From positions 44,678-108,677 of the forward strand of contig CALAOR010000014.1 in the NCBI GenBank assembly GCA_937889595.1: a DNA stretch of 64,000 nucleotides, in the 5' to 3' direction. The stretch is from an uncultured bacterium (GTDB lineage Bacteria > Oederibacteriota > PGYV01 > Palsa-1178). Position 1 is the stretch's first letter. Every line of letters begins with the position of its first letter. Of this stretch, positions 62,004 through 64,000 are shown piece after piece. Made by a program: the position numbers and the translations under genes. Under the pieces are notes generated by a model that saw only the letters and a list, made by a program, of their open reading frames with translations, was not told the DNA's origin and searched no databases.

Positions 62004-62747
62004 TTATACGGATAAAACCAACGCTTTATAGTAAGCATCCACCGCTGTTTTCTTCACCCTCAATCCCTTGCCTGTATGCATATCCATCTTATCCTCCGAC
62101 ATCGAAGCCGTAGGTATGCAAAGAGTATAAGTCAGCACTCCCAACCTCTTATACTCATAAGCCTCATCCGGCCAGGCGTCCTTAATGAATGACACCTGAG
62201 CCTCCGGTATTTCAATTTTCTTTAACATTTCATCTTTGAAACCCTCAGCCTGATTAAAATAATTCTCATATGAAACCCCGCAGGTGGCATAGTTTTCAAA
62301 TGTCACGTCCGTGACTATTGCCTCGCTGATTGTGATACCGGCATCAGTCGCATACCCCACAATCTCCCGAACTCCCCCAAACCCGCTCTCCTCATCCCCG
62401 GTAAAAGCTACAAATACATCATCACGGAACTTATCCCCGATCATAGCCTTTATCAAAAAGGCATTAGTCAGGGCATTATCAAAGATCCCCTCATAATACT
62501 CCCCGTTCTCAACAGCAAAAAACCTGTCGTACTTGACGCAATCTATGTGGGAAGAAATTATCTTTATGGTGCCTTCAGGTTTGTTCTTTCCGTATATCTT
62601 TACGAGTTTCCCGTCATAAACAAATCTGTACTTCGTGCCGGATAATAACTCCCTGATGGCCTTTATCCTGTCGTCAACGATAAAACCGCTCTTATCGTTT
62701 GTGCAGTTTACCGTGACCTTTTGGATAATTTCAAAAATGTTTTTCAC
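62004..62747 (-). CDS. M20/M42-like metallopeptidase
   Basis: A 247-residue protein starting at GTG 62747. Co-catalytic metal ligands of the M20/M28/M42 clan are visible: SSHIDCV (H-x-D), GIFDNALTN (bridging Asp), FTGDEESGFGG (E-E, catalytic base and ligand), TDVTFEN (Asp), and the C-terminal MHTGKG (His). The protein is shorter than typical M42 (about 340) because it lacks most of the dimerisation domain. It is probably a cytosolic aminopeptidase, but the exact substrate is unknown. A REP half-site (about 61962-61982) precedes its stop. Confidence 0.82.
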   Translation of the reverse strand: MKNIFEIIQKVTVNCTNDKSGFIVDDRIKAIRELLSGTKYRFVYDGKLVKIYGKNKPEGTIKIISSHIDCVKYDRFFAVENGEYYEGIFDNALTNAFLIKAMIGDKFRDDVFVAFTGDEESGFGGVREIVGYATDAGITISEAIVTDVTFENYATCGVSYENYFNQAEGFKDEMLKKIEIPEAQVSFIKDAWPDEAYEYKRLGVLTYTLCIPTASMSEDKMDMHTGKGLRVKKTAVDAYYKALVLSV

Positions 62748-62810
62748 TCTTCTTGACTCCTTCTTGACTCCTTCCAGACACCTTCCATCATTTAAATCCT
62801 TCCTTTATCT

Positions 62811-62940
62811 CCCCCCCGGTTTAGAGGGGGCAAGCCCCCTCTCTACAAGTTCTAATGCGGTAGAGACGGCGGAACAAAAAAAATAAAACTTGTAGAGAGG
62901 GGGCTTGCCCCCTCTCACCGCCGGCTTTTAAATCGCAGGA
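62811..62940. repeat. Palindromic repeat, GAGAGGGGGC family, copy 5
   Basis: GGTTTAGAGGGGGCAAGCCC with CCTCTCTACAAGTTC pairs with ACTTGTAGAGAGGGGGCTTG (62889-62908). The arrangement is the same as at 56551-56671, including the A-rich loop. It fills most of the gap between the metallopeptidase and methyltransferase genes. Confidence 0.8.
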
Positions 62941-62972
62941 CTCTGGTCCATCTATATTTTATCTAAAACCTT

Positions 62973-63599
62973 TTACCTTGCAATAATTACGAACTGTTGG
63001 TAGAAAGAATCTTCCATAATGTTTAAAACCAGCAAATTAATAATTTGATAGATGAATTTTTTTGTTTTATTTATTCCCTCAATTTTCAAAACTTCAAAGT
63101 TCAAGTCTTCAAAGAGCCTTATTATGCTTTTCTTTGTAAAAAAACGCAGGTGCGTTTCATCAACAACACCAAACTTGGCGTAAATAAAATCTTTCTCAAA
63201 AAGTATTTGCGACAAAACAGGAAAAAACCTTAAATTTGGGACAGAACAGACTACAATCCCGCCTTTTTTTAATTTTTTCTTTGCCTGCCTTAAAGCAAAA
63301 GCTGGATCAGTCAGATGTTCAATAACATCATTAAAAAAGACACAGTCAAAATAACCGTCCGGCAATTGGCTGTATACTTCCGCAATATCACCGTTCAAAA
63401 CCTTATTAAGGACTTTTTTTGCTTTATCTGAACTTTTTTTATCATATTCCACGCCCCAAACAACGGCATTATCTCTTTTTTTTATTTCTTTACCAAAATT
63501 TCCAGCGCCGCAGCCAACATCAAGAAAAGTAACAGCAGTTTTGGGAATATATTTCATTAATTCCGGCCTGCTGGACAAATAATAATCAGCCTTTTTCAA
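62973..63599 (-). CDS. SAM-dependent methyltransferase (class I)
   Basis: A 208-residue protein starting at TTG 63599 with GGAGA upstream. The SAM-binding motif I is FLDVGCGAGNFGKEI at about residues 26-40. Motif II is VWGVEYDKKSSDKAKKVLNK, and the catalytic-side loop is CVFFNDVIEHLTDPAFALRQ, where FNDVIEHL is typical of the Methyltransf_23/UbiE-like group. A DETHLRFFTKKSI motif follows. The family includes many glycan- and lipid-modifying enzymes, so the substrate cannot be given. It stands alone near the contig end. Confidence 0.85.
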   Translation of the reverse strand: MKKADYYLSSRPELMKYIPKTAVTFLDVGCGAGNFGKEIKKRDNAVVWGVEYDKKSSDKAKKVLNKVLNGDIAEVYSQLPDGYFDCVFFNDVIEHLTDPAFALRQAKKKLKKGGIVVCSVPNLRFFPVLSQILFEKDFIYAKFGVVDETHLRFFTKKSIIRLFEDLNFEVLKIEGINKTKKFIYQIINLLVLNIMEDSFYQQFVIIAR

Positions 63600-63720
63600 T
63601 TTGTCTCCTGTTTTATTAACCCATTATTTGATTACCTATTTTATAAATATAACAATTAAAAATATAAAAAACAAGTAAAAATTGTTGAACAATATTTTAC
63701 CGTGATTTTATGCTATATTA

Positions 63721-63979
63721 TTATTGACCCGTAATCTGCTGGTTTATTCCCCGTCTTTTGCTTCTTGATTTTTTCTTCCTTATCTTATCAAATTCCCTTA
63801 TCCTATCGGATGTACCTGTCTTTAGTTCCTCTATCTTATATGCCAATATCCTGCGGGCCAGGAACCTGTTGAGTTCTCTTTCCCTGGATTCCTTGCACTT
63901 TACCTCTATCCCCGTGGGCAGATGTTTCAGGTATACCGCGTTTGATGACTTATTGGCCTTTTGCCCGCCCTTGTTGCCC
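63721..63979 (-). CDS. RF-1-domain release-factor-like protein, 5-prime end missing
   Basis: The frame carries the GGQ core of class I peptide-chain release factors (KGGQKANKSSNAVYLKHLPT, then GIEVKCKESRERELNRFLAR) and ends in a basic tail (KKKSRSKRRGINQQ). GGQ triggers peptidyl-tRNA hydrolysis. The small size and lack of a codon-recognition domain suggest a rescue-type factor (ArfB/RF-H-like) rather than RF1 or RF2. The 5-prime part is missing: upstream of the real sequence the frame runs into adapter DNA, which would translate as the spurious VCSSDL. The true start lies beyond the contig edge. Confidence 0.85.
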
Positions 63980-64000
63980 AGATCGGAAGAGCACACGTCT
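63980..64000. other. Illumina TruSeq adapter sequence (artefact)
   Basis: The final 21 bases begin AGATCGGAAGAGCACACGTC and match the standard TruSeq read-1 adapter exactly. They are not genomic. The contig therefore ends at base 63979. Confidence 0.97.

Noticed and set aside
63721..63996. Full ORF with start at 63996
   Set aside because: The first residues (VCSSDL) are translated adapter; the genuine part ends at 63979 and the true start is outside the contig.

Overview
The window looks like one end of a metagenome-assembled contig from a Gram-negative-type, uncultivated bacterium. It carries ordinary bacterial housekeeping genes (miaB, rlmD, gatCAB), many GTG and TTG starts with strong GGAGG-type ribosome sites, an outer-membrane-like protein, and secreted proteins with long Thr/Pro stalks ending in FlgD-like or sorting-like C-terminal domains. 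That combination recalls candidate phyla such as Goldiibacteriota or Firestonebacteria; this is inference, not proof. The last 21 bases are Illumina TruSeq adapter, so the right edge is an assembly artefact. Every gene except one (the 1657-residue delta-60 protein at 46661-51634) lies on the minus strand.

Layout. 1-9.7 kb: a conserved core with a SPOR/TPR lipoprotein overlapping miaB, an ABC ATPase, rlmD, a lipoprotein, and gatB, a zinc-ribbon protein, gatA and gatC. 9.7-17.5 kb: an outer-membrane-like protein, then a decaying accessory zone with RhuM-Doc, Fic, intact and broken DUF1016 nucleases, a broken ORF6N gene, two dead S24 peptidase fragments and several palindromic repeat families. 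17.7-32.5 kb: a defence island, read right to left as a severed gene, Nmad3, a PD-(D/E)XK-like protein, hsdM, hsdS, two small proteins, AIPR, RhuM and hsdR. The hsdR gene carries an in-frame DUF559 nuclease cassette. Two further unknowns follow. 32.4-35.2 kb: a REP-associated tyrosine transposase (RAYT) element and its internally deleted 336-bp derivative, flanking a TPR membrane protein. 35.2-46.5 kb: a NapH-like ferredoxin, an intervening-sequence-type four-helix protein, a Sel1 protein, a nucleotidyltransferase broken by a stop codon, a VWA protein, a TatT-like TPR protein, a BRO-N protein and an NHL lipoprotein. 46.6-64 kb: the giant delta-60 protein, a second BRO-N gene, TPR and propeller proteins, a HEPN/MNT toxin-antitoxin pair, an M48 protease, several membrane proteins, a metallopeptidase, a methyltransferase and an RF-like protein cut by the adapter.

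How it fits together. The palindromic repeats scattered through the window share their core with the terminal inverted repeats of the RAYT element, and they sit mostly just downstream of stop codons. That suggests RAYT-mobilised REPs serving as 3-prime ends. A GTATAC-type palindrome precedes four selfish or phage-like genes (two DUF1016, two BRO-N), and a GGTTAACC palindrome precedes two others, which points to shared repressors. The best candidate for a new system is the tightly overlapping Nmad3-nuclease-HsdM-HsdS-AIPR-RhuM-HsdR cluster.
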